Below, one piece after another: positions 39,790 to 49,111 of a stretch of 64,000 nucleotides of DNA. A program made the position numbers and the translations under genes. Below the pieces are notes generated by a model, which saw only the letters and a program-made list of their open reading frames with translations, was not told where the DNA came from and searched no databases. Numbering within the stretch: position 1 is the stretch's first letter; each line of letters opens with the position of its first letter. The stretch comes from Paenibacillus tyrphae (GTDB taxonomy: Bacteria > Bacillota > Bacilli > Paenibacillales > NBRC-103111). The stretch lies in assembly GCF_000722545.1 (NCBI RefSeq), contig NZ_JNVM01000014.1, positions 62,001 through 126,000 of the forward strand, read 5' to 3'.

Positions 39790-40542
39790 TTACACAAATT
39801 TGTTGCGGAACGTTTTAGGGGTCAGCCCCGTTTCGCGCTTGAATATGCTGCAGAACTGGGCATCGTTAATGAATCCCGTTTCCGAAGCGATTTCCGATAC
39901 GAGCATCTTCGTATTCAGCAGCAGCGACTTGGCCAGTTCGAGCCTTTTGAGAAACAAATATCTTAGCGGTGCCGCGCCGGTCTTTTCCTTGAACAGATGC
40001 CGGAAGCGGTCATAGCTATAGCCGGACATCGTGGCCAGCGTCTCCACCGATATGTTCTGTTGAAAATGTTCGTCCATGAAGTTGATGACGTACTGCATCT
40101 GATCTTCCTGCGTCGGAGGCATCACATGGATTCTCAGGAGCCGCTGAAGATGGATAATCAGCTCGGCCACCATCAAATCGAGCATCTCGGAATACCCCTC
40201 CCGCTGCTCTGTGAACTCCCGCTTCATGCGAAGGAGGAACTGCCCGATCGTCCGATCCTCGTCATCCTCATATACACTATTCAAATCCTTCATACCCGGA
40301 TAGCCGGAATGGAAGCCGATGCATATCACCTCCGATTCCTCGCTCTTGTGATTCTCGTCATGCAACACGTGGGGAGAGATGAGCGCAAACGTCCCTTCCC
40401 GAAATGTATGCTGCCTGGACCCGATTTGGGTAATGCCGTCTCCCTGAAAATAGTAGACGAGCTCGCAGCATCCGTGCTGATGGGCTTGGATATAGGTTTG
40501 TTCGGGATTTTTTATGAAGAAAATAAAATTCAGCTCGTTCAT
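39790..40542 (-). CDS. AraC-family transcriptional regulator
   Basis: 250 aa. N-terminal cupin (AHQHGCCELVYYFQGDGI, FALISPHVLHDENH) for ligand binding. The C-terminal double helix-turn-helix runs from about residue 150: ISVETLATMSGYSYDRFRHLFKEKTGAAPLRYLFLKRLELAKSLL-type pattern, then VSEIASETGFINDAQFCSIFKRETGLTPKTFR. Such proteins regulate carbohydrate genes. It is divergent from a cre site, a chimeric pseudogene and a nucleoside hydrolase, and probably once controlled an uptake operon there that is now largely deleted. Confidence 0.9.
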   Translation of the reverse strand: MNELNFIFFIKNPEQTYIQAHQHGCCELVYYFQGDGITQIGSRQHTFREGTFALISPHVLHDENHKSEESEVICIGFHSGYPGMKDLNSVYEDDEDRTIGQFLLRMKREFTEQREGYSEMLDLMVAELIIHLQRLLRIHVMPPTQEDQMQYVINFMDEHFQQNISVETLATMSGYSYDRFRHLFKEKTGAAPLRYLFLKRLELAKSLLLNTKMLVSEIASETGFINDAQFCSIFKRETGLTPKTFRNKFV

Positions 40543-40685
40543 CGCTGCGCCCTCTTCTAACTATTATTTAGCCGAATCCTATAACAAATTGACCGAAAAG
40601 ATATAATGTTCTACCGTCCTTTTTGTTATCATCATATCATTACAATAACCAAATTAGAAATATAGGGAGGTTACAGCACGGCTTG

Positions 40686-40699
40686 TGTAAGCGATTACA
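40686..40699. promoter_or_regulatory. cre site (CcpA binding)
   Basis: TGTAAGCGATTACA fits the cre consensus TGnnAnCGnTnnCA at every fixed position. It lies about 20 bases after an orphan GGGAGG and upstream of the nucleoside-hydrolase region, indicating carbon catabolite repression. Confidence 0.75.
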
Positions 40700-40767
40700 G
40701 TTTGAGGCCCCACGATCTATTGCGACGGTAAAAGCATAGAACTTCGGAGAAGATACAAGAAAGGGAC

Positions 40768-41016
40768 CTGATCATAAACCGGATTCTTATTGATACGGAT
40801 ATCGGAAGCGATATCGATGACGCGTTGGCTCTGGCCGCTGCTCGTTACGCATTCCCAGAAATTAAAAGTTATTCAAGTCGCCTTGAGCGACTTTACGACA
40901 GCGCTGTGGAACGCGATGTTCGCTATGACCGTAATCGCGATCATCATCCCGGTGCTGATCCTGCTTCCCAGCGCTACTTCGTTCAAGGCGTTGCGAATAC
41001 GGGAATCAAGGAATAA
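40768..41016 (+). pseudogene. Chimeric pseudogene: nucleoside-hydrolase N-terminus joined to a sugar-permease C-terminus
   Basis: The frame begins NRILIDTDIGSDIDDALALA, the calcium-binding N-terminus of nucleoside hydrolases, and breaks after about 30 codons. The next bases, in the +1 frame, encode FTTALWNAMFAMTVIAIIIP, the last membrane segment of a MalG/LplC-type permease. After a frameshift near 40,970 the original frame ends in QRYFVQGVANTGIKE, the classic tail of such permeases. A deletion fused two genes of a nucleoside or sugar uptake operon and a second lesion shifted the frame. Start codon not evident (CTG 40768 possible). Confidence 0.75.
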
Positions 41017-41040
41017 TGAAATACTAAGGAGGCCGATCAC

Positions 41041-41997
41041 ATGGATCATGTTCAAAAAATAATAATCGATGCGGATACCGGAATCGACGATGCCCTAGCC
41101 ATTCTGTATGCGCTCAAAGCTCCTGCGGTTCGAGTGGAAGGGATTACGACCGTCTTCGGCAATATCAGCGTCCGGCAGGCGACGGACAATACGCTGCGGC
41201 TCCTTCGGCTGGCCGATGCCGGTTATGAGGTGCCTGTCGTTCAAGGCGCGGAAGGACCGCTGGTGCGGAAGCTTGAAGGCAGCTTTGCCACCCATGTGCA
41301 CGGGGTGAACGGCATCGGCAATGTCGAGCTCCCTCCAGCCGACCAACAGCCTTTGGCGGAAGCAGCGGATGACTTTATCATCCGCAAGGCGGATGAGCTG
41401 AACCAAGAGCTGGTGCTGGTCACGTTGGGAAGACTGACGAATCTGGCGCAGGCGCTGGCCAAAGATCCGGCGCTCCCGGCCAAAATCAAGCACGTGTATG
41501 TCATGGGCGGCACGATTCATTCTCCCGGCAATGTCACCCCGGTAGCCGAAGCGAACATTTGGGGGGATCCCGAGGCGGCGGACGCCGTGTTCAGCTCGGG
41601 ATTGCCTGTGACGATGGTCGGCTTGGACGTCACCATGAAAACGCGGTTGACCCGGCACCATCTCGATTTCTTACAGCGTCATGGCAAGGAAGAAAACCGG
41701 AAAATCGTCGATTTTATTTGCGATTCGATGCCCTTCTACTTCGGTTACTACCGGGCGTCGAACTACTTTCTCGATTCCGCTCCGCTTCATGATCCGCTTA
41801 CCGTATTGGCCGCGGTGGAACCAGCGATGATGGCCGCCAGGACGATGAAGGTAAAAGTCGAATGCGAAAGCACGTTATGCAGGGGGATGACCGTCGCAGA
41901 TTTGCGTCGTAATCCTACGATCGGCAGCCCGATCCGGGTCTGCGTTGATGTCGACGCCGAGCTTGCGGTCGGCAAATTACTGTCCGTATTTGTGTAA
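41041..41997 (+). CDS. Inosine-uridine preferring nucleoside hydrolase
   Basis: 318 aa; TAAGGAGG precedes ATG 41041. It hydrolyses nucleosides to base and ribose. The calcium site is D10, D12 (DADTGIDD, with D16/D17), the segment VYVMGGTIHSPGNVTPVAEANIWGDPEAA near residue 160 holds the substrate-binding Asn, Glu and Asn, and HDPLTVLAA near 252 gives the C-terminal His-Asp. It sits downstream of a cre site and the remains of a second hydrolase fused to a permease, so it is the surviving gene of a catabolic operon. Confidence 0.92.
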   Translation: MDHVQKIIIDADTGIDDALAILYALKAPAVRVEGITTVFGNISVRQATDNTLRLLRLADAGYEVPVVQGAEGPLVRKLEGSFATHVHGVNGIGNVELPPADQQPLAEAADDFIIRKADELNQELVLVTLGRLTNLAQALAKDPALPAKIKHVYVMGGTIHSPGNVTPVAEANIWGDPEAADAVFSSGLPVTMVGLDVTMKTRLTRHHLDFLQRHGKEENRKIVDFICDSMPFYFGYYRASNYFLDSAPLHDPLTVLAAVEPAMMAARTMKVKVECESTLCRGMTVADLRRNPTIGSPIRVCVDVDAELAVGKLLSVFV

Positions 41998-42031
41998 ACT
42001 CGAAACCCTTCGTCTCCGCAGCAGAAACAGC

Positions 42032-42083
42032 TAAAGCCAAAGCTTCTCCGGCACGTACGCCGCGGAAGCTTTGGCTTTTTTTG
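42032..42083 (+). terminator. Terminator after the nucleoside hydrolase
   Basis: AAAGCCAAAGCTTC and GAAGCTTTGGCTTTTTTT around a CCGGC...GCCGCGG inner part. Confidence 0.85.
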
Positions 42084-42209
42084 CCCAATGTCTGACACTC
42101 TCCCCGGAATCCCGCACCAATGTTAAACAGATTTTTACTATTCATTCTCCTGCATTTGATGCTAGACTTAAACATAAGAATCTAGCGTGCAGCAAGGAGG
42201 TCACACACA

Positions 42210-42776
42210 ATGTCAATTGTCCCGAGCTTACTGGAGTTCAATAAAAAATTCGTTGCCGAGAAACGGTATGAAGATTACTTAACGGACAAATATCCCGATA
42301 AAGAAGTCGCCGTGCTGACCTGTATGGATACGCGGCTTAGCGAACTGCTCCCGAAGGCGCTGGGCTTCAAGAACGGAGATGCGAAGTTCATCAAAAATGC
42401 GGGCGCGATTTTGACCCAGCCGTTCGGCAGCGCCATGCGCAGCCTTCTGGTCGCCGTCTACGAACTGGGCGCGCGCGAAGTGATCGTGATCGGACATCAC
42501 GGCTGCGGCATGACAGAGATTGATCCAGCGCGCATGGTGAACAAATTCGCGGAGCATGGCATCGATCCTCTAGTAATCGAGACGCTTGAAAATTCCGGCA
42601 TTCGCATGGAAAAGTTTTTGCGCGGCTTTAGCTGTGCGGAGGAAGGCGTGATGCACAGCGTCAAAATGATCCGCAGACATCCGCTTTTCCCCCAAGCGAT
42701 CCCTGTTCACGGCTTCGTGATGGACCCCGAGACCGGGGCGGTCGAGGTCATTGTCGAGGACTACCGGGAAGGCTGA
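42210..42776 (+). CDS. Beta-class carbonic anhydrase
   Basis: 188 aa; CAAGGAGG before ATG 42210. Zinc ligands Cys38 (CMDTR, with the Asp40-Arg42 dyad), His96 and Cys99 (IGHHGCGM). It interconverts carbon dioxide and bicarbonate in the cytoplasm, supplying bicarbonate to carboxylases. Size and motif spacing match the short Bacillales beta-CAs (YtiB-like). Monocistronic. Confidence 0.93.
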   Translation: MSIVPSLLEFNKKFVAEKRYEDYLTDKYPDKEVAVLTCMDTRLSELLPKALGFKNGDAKFIKNAGAILTQPFGSAMRSLLVAVYELGAREVIVIGHHGCGMTEIDPARMVNKFAEHGIDPLVIETLENSGIRMEKFLRGFSCAEEGVMHSVKMIRRHPLFPQAIPVHGFVMDPETGAVEVIVEDYREG

Positions 42777-42886
42777 CCCGGTCATAGCATGGAAACCTCC
42801 TGCTTTCCCAAGCATTCGAAACGTGGCAACGAGAATGCCATACATTTTTTTACAATGGTGGTTATCATCATGAAGGAGGACGTTTT

Positions 42887-45013
42887 GTGCGAATTTCCAA
42901 GCTTTTGATGGTCATGATAACGGCTATGATGTTTATTGTTATTTTCCCTTGGCATACGCATGCGGCAGGTAACGAAGCAGATACCGATCTGACAAGCATT
43001 CATCAGGGCGCAGGGGCGCTCTCGCCCGCATTTTCACCAAACGTGACGGAATATTGGGTGAAGATGCGCAGCTCCGAACAAGGCTTCTACACCGCCGCCG
43101 TTCCTGCCAATTCCGGGGTGACGATGGCGTACTCGATGAACGGAAGCGCCTGGATCACGCTGGGCGAAAATACGTCGACCGGCTATATCGCGACGAATCG
43201 GGGAGACAACAAGTTTCAAATCAAAGTTACCTCGGCCGATTCATCCACGATCAAAACGTACATGATCCATGTGTACTTCCCTGCGACGAACGATGGGGAT
43301 TTGAGCGATTTGCGTATAAGCGGAGCGGCGTTAACCCCACCTTTCCAGGCTTCCACGACGAGCTACACGGCAAGCGTTCCTTATGCGACGAGCAGCCTGT
43401 CGCTCACCGGGGTATTGGACGACCCCGCCGCCTCCTTCAGCATCAACGGGTCGGCAGCTACCGACGGGACGGCGTCCACCCCAGTTCCTTTGAACGTCGG
43501 CAGTAATACGATTACGGTGCAGACCACATCGAACGATAAAACGGTCAATAAAACGTATACGGTTACGGTCATGCGGGCTGCGCCTGGCACGAATGCGAAG
43601 TTGAGCGCTTTAACCGTCTCCGGGACCACAGTAAGTCCCCCTTTTGAACCGCAGCTTATGGGGTATGTTCTGGCGGATGTCGGCTATGCGACCCAGGAAA
43701 TGACGGTTACACCGACGACGGCCGATACGGCAGCGACCGTGCAGCTTCAGATCAACGACGGAGGCTTCACAACGGTTAGCAGCGGCTTGCCCAGCCAGCC
43801 GTTTGCCCTGAACGTCGGGGACAACCGCATCCAAGTCAAAGTGGTCGCGGAAAACGGAACGGCAACGACGACCTATACGATGACCGTGAAGCGGCAAAGC
43901 AACAACGCAGGGATAAGCGGGCTAGGCGTGACCCCGGGGACCTTGAACGAACCGTTCGCATACGATAGGCTGGCCTATACGATGGCGGACGTCCCGTACT
44001 CCACGTCCAGCTTGGCGGTAACGCCCGCGTTATCCGATGCGAACGCCTCCGTCTACGTTCGCGCCAACGGAGGCAGCTACATACCGGCGGCGAGCGGCTC
44101 TTCGGCTACCCTGCCTCTGACGGTGGGCAGCAATACGCTGGAGATCAAGGTATTGGCCGAGGACCCGTCCGTGGAAAAAATATATACGCTCACCGTAACG
44201 AGACTAAAGAATAGCGCGGCCAGCTTGTCCGACTTAACCGTTTCGCCCGGACACCTTGACTTTTCCAGCCAGGTAACGGACTATTCCATGACGGTAAGCC
44301 GTTCCGTCCCATCGCTCACGGTGAAGCCCGTCTTGCCGGATGGCAACCCGGCCGCTACGGTTCAGGTCCGAATCAACGGCGGCAGCTACGTTCTCGTTCA
44401 AAGCGGCATGGACAGCCCGGCGCTACCCTTGATATCCGGCGCACAAAATGTCATCGAAGTGCTGGTTACCGCACAGGACGGGACGAACCAGCTGTACACC
44501 ATTCGCGTGACTCAAGCCGGAACGCCGGTGCTGACGAAGCTGGTCATGGAGGGGATGAAGGTGCGGCTGACCTTCTCCGAGCCGCTGCGGTCCGTTGCGG
44601 ATGCGTCCTACTTCAGCGTCACCAATATGAGCCGCAACACGGCGCTGTCGGTAACCGATGTCGTCTACACGCCGGGAGACGCTGAAGCAGGCTTCACCGC
44701 GAGCGGTCCGCTGCAGCCGGGGGATGATCTGGAATTCCGTATCCAAGCCGGCGCGGTAAGCAGCCTTAGCGGGCAGACGAACGCGGCCGTAAGCCTCAAG
44801 GTAGTCTACGGAGACGCCATACAGCAAATGCAGCGCAGGCTGGCCGATCTCGATACCGATCATGACGGGATTGGCATCCGTGAAGTTCTCGCTTATTTGA
44901 ACTCGCCGTACGGACACAATGACTTGAACGGAGACGGTCAATTTACCCGTGAAGATGTGGCGATTGTATTGAAACAGATCGGGGCGAAATTCGTTTCGCC
45001 GCAGCAACCATAG
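42887..45013 (+). CDS. Secreted protein with five cadherin-like sandwich repeats and a C-terminal EF-hand/dockerin-like pair
   Basis: 708 aa from GTG 42887, seven bases after AAGGAGG. Signal peptide to about residue 27 (HTHA). Five repeats of about 90-100 residues follow, each opening like LSDLRISGAALTPPF and closing like NTITVQTTSNDKTVNKTYTV: Cadherin-like domains (PF12733 type). About 100 beta-rich residues come next (VRLTFSEPLRS). The end holds two calcium-binding loops, DLDTDHDGIGIREV and DLNGDGQFTREDV, in a dockerin-like layout. No sortase signal, SLH domain or catalytic domain is present, so it is a secreted adhesion or scaffold protein. Confidence 0.87.
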   Translation: MRISKLLMVMITAMMFIVIFPWHTHAAGNEADTDLTSIHQGAGALSPAFSPNVTEYWVKMRSSEQGFYTAAVPANSGVTMAYSMNGSAWITLGENTSTGYIATNRGDNKFQIKVTSADSSTIKTYMIHVYFPATNDGDLSDLRISGAALTPPFQASTTSYTASVPYATSSLSLTGVLDDPAASFSINGSAATDGTASTPVPLNVGSNTITVQTTSNDKTVNKTYTVTVMRAAPGTNAKLSALTVSGTTVSPPFEPQLMGYVLADVGYATQEMTVTPTTADTAATVQLQINDGGFTTVSSGLPSQPFALNVGDNRIQVKVVAENGTATTTYTMTVKRQSNNAGISGLGVTPGTLNEPFAYDRLAYTMADVPYSTSSLAVTPALSDANASVYVRANGGSYIPAASGSSATLPLTVGSNTLEIKVLAEDPSVEKIYTLTVTRLKNSAASLSDLTVSPGHLDFSSQVTDYSMTVSRSVPSLTVKPVLPDGNPAATVQVRINGGSYVLVQSGMDSPALPLISGAQNVIEVLVTAQDGTNQLYTIRVTQAGTPVLTKLVMEGMKVRLTFSEPLRSVADASYFSVTNMSRNTALSVTDVVYTPGDAEAGFTASGPLQPGDDLEFRIQAGAVSSLSGQTNAAVSLKVVYGDAIQQMQRRLADLDTDHDGIGIREVLAYLNSPYGHNDLNGDGQFTREDVAIVLKQIGAKFVSPQQP

Positions 45014-45056
45014 AAAGCAGCCGTTTCCCGGCGCATCGGGGGACGGCTGCTTTTTC
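45014..45056 (+). terminator. Terminator after the cadherin-like gene
   Basis: AAAGCAGCCGT and ACGGCTGCTTTTT with TTCCCGG...CCGGGGG-type pairing between. Confidence 0.8.
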
Positions 45057-45135
45057 GATCATCCGGAGGCGCAATTGAACCGGACTCAAATGCATGGTAG
45101 AATTTGTATGAATATAACTGAAAGGCGGTTAACCG

Positions 45136-45735
45136 ATGAGGATATTAGTTATTGGCGCTACGGGAACGCTTGGCAGAGCTGTCGTCGACAGATTGAAGGA
45201 TACCCACGAGATTATAAAAGCGGCACGGCGCGGTGGCGATGTGACCGTAGATATGACATCAACGGAGAGCATCGCAGCGATGTACGAAGCAGTAGGAAAA
45301 GTCGATGCGGTCGTTGTCACGGCGGGAAGTGCCAAGTTTCTTCCACTGGCCGATATGACCCCGGAGGATAATCAGGTTGCCATCGACGGCAAGCTCAAAG
45401 GCCAGGTCAATATCGTTCTGCTCGGATTGAATTATGTCCATGACGGCGGCAGCTTTACGCTGGTGTCAGGCATTTTAATGGACGATCCTATCGCGCAAGG
45501 AACCTCTTCCGCGATGGCCAACGGCGCCATCCGGGCGTTCGTCAAGTCGGCTGCGATCGAAATGCCGCGGGGCATCCGGATTAACACCGTCAGTCCAAAT
45601 GTGCTGGAAGAATCGTGGAACGATTATGCCGGTTATTTTGCCGGATTCGTGCCCGTTCCCGCCGGCAAAGCGGCCGCCGCGTATCAGAAGAGCATCGAAG
45701 GCAAACAGACCGGCCAGTGCTACGAAGTTTATTAA
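45136..45735 (+). CDS. Short-chain dehydrogenase/reductase
   Basis: 199 aa, a short SDR. NAD(P) motif VIGATGTLGRAV at 5-16, a second-position arginine pair (AARRGG) suggesting NADPH, and VTAGSAKF near 60. The usual catalytic Tyr-x-x-x-Lys is not seen in its normal place; SGILMDDPIAQGTSSAMANGA follows the serine region, so the Tyr is missing as in several 200-aa SDR relatives. MPRGIRINTVSPNVLEES is the typical post-catalytic loop. Activity therefore uncertain. GAAAGGCGG precedes ATG 45136. Confidence 0.83.
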   Translation: MRILVIGATGTLGRAVVDRLKDTHEIIKAARRGGDVTVDMTSTESIAAMYEAVGKVDAVVVTAGSAKFLPLADMTPEDNQVAIDGKLKGQVNIVLLGLNYVHDGGSFTLVSGILMDDPIAQGTSSAMANGAIRAFVKSAAIEMPRGIRINTVSPNVLEESWNDYAGYFAGFVPVPAGKAAAAYQKSIEGKQTGQCYEVY

Positions 45736-45737
45736 CT

Positions 45738-46412
45738 TTATTTCACATCGATTGCAAAAATAGATCTCGCTTGGCCTTGATCCCAGTTGGCATTGATCGA
45801 GATCGTGTAGCGTCCGGGTTGTTTGGGTAAGTGCAGCCGATTCCCGTCCAAGGGCACCGCCTTACCCTCTTTTTTGCCGGCGTCCGATTCGGACACCATA
45901 GTAATCTCCAGCATCAAGGGCTTCATGCCCTTCGGGTAGGTAATGACAATATCCGATTCCGGCTTCACGGCCACCGGAGGGTATTCGGCTTGCTTGATAA
46001 TTTCGGATGCCGGGCTGGGCCACGTGTAGGGTTTGAAGCAATCCGTCCAACATGCGTTGCCATCAAGCAGCGGAATCTCCTGCATCCAGACGATTCCGCT
46101 CTCGGTTTTCTTCTCATAGGCAACGGAGGGAACGGGCGTCAAGATCCGTTCGTCGAATTTGACGCTGTATTGCTGAATATAAGTGGTCCGCTTGTCCTCT
46201 CGGAAATAAACGTCCGCTGCCATCTGTTCCGCCACGAAGCGCAGCGGAACATAGGCGTGTCCGTTATAGTTGATCACGGACAACCTTTTGTCTGCCCCGT
46301 TGATGACGAATTTCTCAGACGTCAGAAAGTCCAGAGAGGAGCTTGCCCCGTAAGCCGCAACGGTAATCACTACGAATACGCAGACGATCGAAGCTATAAT
46401 ATATTTTCTCAA
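45738..46412 (-). CDS. Membrane-anchored protein with copper-amine-oxidase N-terminal-type (stalk) domain
   Basis: 224 aa from TTG 46412, ten bases after GGAAGG; longer readings add a non-hydrophobic N-terminus. One hydrophobic segment (KYIIASIVCVFVVITVAAYG) anchors or exports it. The stalk domain follows: SEKFVINGADKRLSVINYNGHAYVPLRFVAEQM, common in Paenibacillus extracellular proteins. The C-terminal half is beta-rich (LMLEITMVSESD; RYTISINANWDQGQ) and unassigned. It is the last gene on the strand after a binding-protein gene, so it may belong to the same operon. Confidence 0.75.
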   Translation of the reverse strand: MRKYIIASIVCVFVVITVAAYGASSSLDFLTSEKFVINGADKRLSVINYNGHAYVPLRFVAEQMAADVYFREDKRTTYIQQYSVKFDERILTPVPSVAYEKKTESGIVWMQEIPLLDGNACWTDCFKPYTWPSPASEIIKQAEYPPVAVKPESDIVITYPKGMKPLMLEITMVSESDAGKKEGKAVPLDGNRLHLPKQPGRYTISINANWDQGQARSIFAIDVK

Positions 46413-46537
46413 AAGATACCGTCCTTCCTTTTCCGCATCTTGATCCATTATATTACGCGGAGCGGCTTTTTGCCGCTGCTGCGACTGCAATCGTTACGGT
46501 TGCGGCATACGTCGGCTTTTCCCGCCATGCTTACTCC

Positions 46538-47875
46538 TTATTCGTTCAAGTAGGTGGTCGTCCGGTTCTGGATCAGCTTCGCGACTTCCTCCGCGGACTT
46601 CTGGCCGCTGAAGAACGCTTCGGCCTCGTCATATATGATGTTCAGCACTTTAACGTCCCAGTCGCTATAACCATCAGCCGTATGCAGGAACTGCTTGAAT
46701 CGGGCAAAATCCTCCTCCGACACCTTCGCCGTTTTTCCATCCGCAAGCTTATACACTCCGCCCTTCGTTTGCTTCTGAAGCTCATCCAACTTCTTTTCGT
46801 TCACCGATTTCAGGAGTGAAAATCTTTCCTCGTAGGGAGACGACTGCACTTCTTCGGATAGCAAGAAGGCCATAAACTTCCATGCATCCTCTTTGACCGC
46901 AGATTTGGCTTGTATCGCAAGCTCCGAGGTGGTAACAATCCGGATTCCGCCGGTTTTTCCTTCCGGGTGCGGCTTTTGCAGCAGCTTCGGATTCGTATAA
47001 TGTCCGATAAAATCGGCAGGCGAGAATATCCTTGCGGAGGTGAATAGCGGCCTTTCGTTGTCCACCGGTCGGGCCGTCAGGATTTTGTCGTCATACAGCT
47101 TTTTAACTTGCCGCAGCAAGTCCGTGAACGCCGGGGAGTCGAATTTGGCTTTCCGGGTCGAGGGGTCGACAAATTCTCCGTAGCTGTCCACCACCCATTC
47201 CTGCAGGATGACTTCCGGCGACTCATTCCCCAAGGCATAGCGGCGGTCCTTGCCGCTCTCGGTCTGCTGCACCAGCTTTCGGGCGATCTCTCCAAACTGC
47301 TTCCAGCTCCAGCTTTTGTCGTCGACCTTCACGTTCGCCTCCTGCAGAGCGTCCCCGTCCCCTATGAGTGCCCGCAAGAAGAAACTGGCAGGCATCGTAT
47401 ACAAGCCGCCGTTCCTTTTCATCGCGTCCAAAACGTTCGTCTGCAAGTCGCTTTTATTCACCGTTTTGTCCTGGTTCAGCATATCGCTCATGTTCAAGAG
47501 AAGCTTTTGATTCACATATTTATCGACGGGCAAGCTGGTCACTTCGATAATATCCGCGCCTTTCCCCGATAGCAGTGCTGTATTTGTCGTTTTAATATAT
47601 TTCTCCATATCGACACGCTCTTCACCCGGCTGCTTGAAGCTCTGGATTTGCAGGTCGATGTCGGGATACTTCTCCTTGAATTTCTTCGCAGCCGCCTCGT
47701 AGTACGGGTTCGGCTCTTTTAGAGATAAGGTCACGACCGTCTTTCCCTCTTTCGATTTCGGCTGCTCCTTGCTTGCCGTCGTCTCCTTGCTTGCCATCGT
47801 CTCCTTGCTGTTTCCGCATGCGGTTGTCGCGGCCAGAATCACGCAGGCGAATCCAAGCCCCAATCGTTTTTTCAT
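46538..47875 (-). CDS. Sugar-type ABC transporter substrate-binding lipoprotein (family 1)
   Basis: 445 aa. Lipoprotein signal AATTAC with acylated Cys20, then SKETMASKETTASKE, a linker repeated in 15-base units. The family-1 binding domain begins VVTLSLKEPNPYYEAAAKKFKEKYPDIDLQ. The family usually presents oligosaccharides to MalF/MalG-type permeases, which are encoded upstream with an HlyD-like adaptor between. Ligand unknown. AGAGAGG before the start. Confidence 0.9.
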   Translation of the reverse strand: MKKRLGLGFACVILAATTACGNSKETMASKETTASKEQPKSKEGKTVVTLSLKEPNPYYEAAAKKFKEKYPDIDLQIQSFKQPGEERVDMEKYIKTTNTALLSGKGADIIEVTSLPVDKYVNQKLLLNMSDMLNQDKTVNKSDLQTNVLDAMKRNGGLYTMPASFFLRALIGDGDALQEANVKVDDKSWSWKQFGEIARKLVQQTESGKDRRYALGNESPEVILQEWVVDSYGEFVDPSTRKAKFDSPAFTDLLRQVKKLYDDKILTARPVDNERPLFTSARIFSPADFIGHYTNPKLLQKPHPEGKTGGIRIVTTSELAIQAKSAVKEDAWKFMAFLLSEEVQSSPYEERFSLLKSVNEKKLDELQKQTKGGVYKLADGKTAKVSEEDFARFKQFLHTADGYSDWDVKVLNIIYDEAEAFFSGQKSAEEVAKLIQNRTTTYLNE

Positions 47876-47918
47876 CGTAGATTCCTCTCTTCCATCGAAT
47901 GATTATATTGGTGCGCGG

Positions 47919-49079
47919 CTACTGCAGCCGCACCCGGTTGCCATCCTGCAAGGGCTCGCTGCTTTCCAGAAGTATTAGATCGTTCTCGTACACGCTGTCC
48001 CGCGGAATCTTCGTTACTTTGTCGTTCGTTTCCGTGGCACGAATTTGTACCTTGCGCACAATAAACACATTACCCAAAGCGCCTTTCCTTTCTTCCACTT
48101 TATAGAAGAACTTGCCGTCACGATCCTCATGTATGGCCTCGTTCGAAATCAACAACCCCTCTTGCTGCGAGCGCTTCGTGAGCTTGACCCGTGCCTGCTC
48201 ACCTCCTTTCAGTTCAGAGTCCGCCACCTTCACCCGCACCACTTTCCGGGCAATCGCAGCGGTTGGATTGGTCGCCTTGCCGGATGAGCCCCCCATGCGC
48301 GGCTCGGCATCCGCCAATTCCAGAATGGCGCCTTCCAGCATGGCCGGCTGCTGATCTCCTATGGCCTGAACTTCGACCTGCACCTTGTCCTCCAGGGTAA
48401 TCCCCAGATTGGTCAACAGCGGCGCATCGGCGATAAACTCGAACCGGTAGCCCCGGCTTTCGTTCGTGATCACAAGATCCGGCTCTCCCGCGGAAGCCAA
48501 GCCCACGACGGCATTCAATTTCGTAACCATCCCGTCGAACGGGGCGGAAATTTCTTTTTGGCTGGCCAGACGGTCGCCCAATTGCTTGATTTTGCGGTCC
48601 TGGATGCCCAGATCGAGTTTTTGCTTCTCCAGATCGCGGCTAGCGCTCCGCTTCTTCATCTCGTCCGCTTCCTGTGCCGATACAATGAAGCGGTCCTGGA
48701 TATTTTGCAGCTCGATTTGCTGCTTTTCCCATTGCGCCTTTTCATCCTGCAATTCCCGTTCGGCGGAGGTGCTGTCATAGGTGACAAGCGCCTGCCCCTT
48801 CGTCACCCGCTCCCCTTCCTTCACGTGAACCGCTTTGACCTTCCAGCCGCCGGGATTCGTTAGCCTGGCCTCCGCGATCGGCTTCAGGTTCCCGCTTCCT
48901 TCAAGCGTATAGACAAAGCCCTCCTGCGTCGGCTTCTCCGTTCTGACCTTCGGCAAGGTCAACGACTGCAGCGTATTGCCGAATAAGGTGAACAGCGCGA
49001 GCAGCGCGATAAAGCTGCCGAACACCGCGCGAAGCTTTCTTTTGCGACTACGTTCTACAGGCTCTTCGTTCGGTCCCAT
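47919..49079 (-). CDS. HlyD-type periplasmic adaptor / membrane fusion protein
   Basis: 386 aa. Basic N-terminus, one membrane segment at about 17-38, then a lipoyl/barrel-sandwich half (LKPIAEARLTNPGGWKVKAVHVKEGERVTKGQAL), a coiled-coil hairpin at about 105-165 (charged, Gln/Glu/Lys-rich), the second half (EISAPFDGMVTKLNAVVG) and beta-barrel. This is the layout of HlyD/MacA adaptors that work with exporters. Here it lies between MalG-like permease and binding-protein genes with no MacB or RND gene, which is unusual. GGAGG precedes ATG 49079. Confidence 0.88.
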   Translation of the reverse strand: MGPNEEPVERSRKRKLRAVFGSFIALLALFTLFGNTLQSLTLPKVRTEKPTQEGFVYTLEGSGNLKPIAEARLTNPGGWKVKAVHVKEGERVTKGQALVTYDSTSAERELQDEKAQWEKQQIELQNIQDRFIVSAQEADEMKKRSASRDLEKQKLDLGIQDRKIKQLGDRLASQKEISAPFDGMVTKLNAVVGLASAGEPDLVITNESRGYRFEFIADAPLLTNLGITLEDKVQVEVQAIGDQQPAMLEGAILELADAEPRMGGSSGKATNPTAAIARKVVRVKVADSELKGGEQARVKLTKRSQQEGLLISNEAIHEDRDGKFFYKVEERKGALGNVFIVRKVQIRATETNDKVTKIPRDSVYENDLILLESSEPLQDGNRVRLQ

Positions 49080-49111
49080 TTCCGCGTCCTCCGTCTCCTA
49101 ACCGTACAAAG

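Noticed and set aside
41041..41997. Nucleoside hydrolase as a pseudogene because of the relic beside it
   Set aside because: The gene is full length, all calcium and substrate motifs are present, and it has a strong ribosome binding site.
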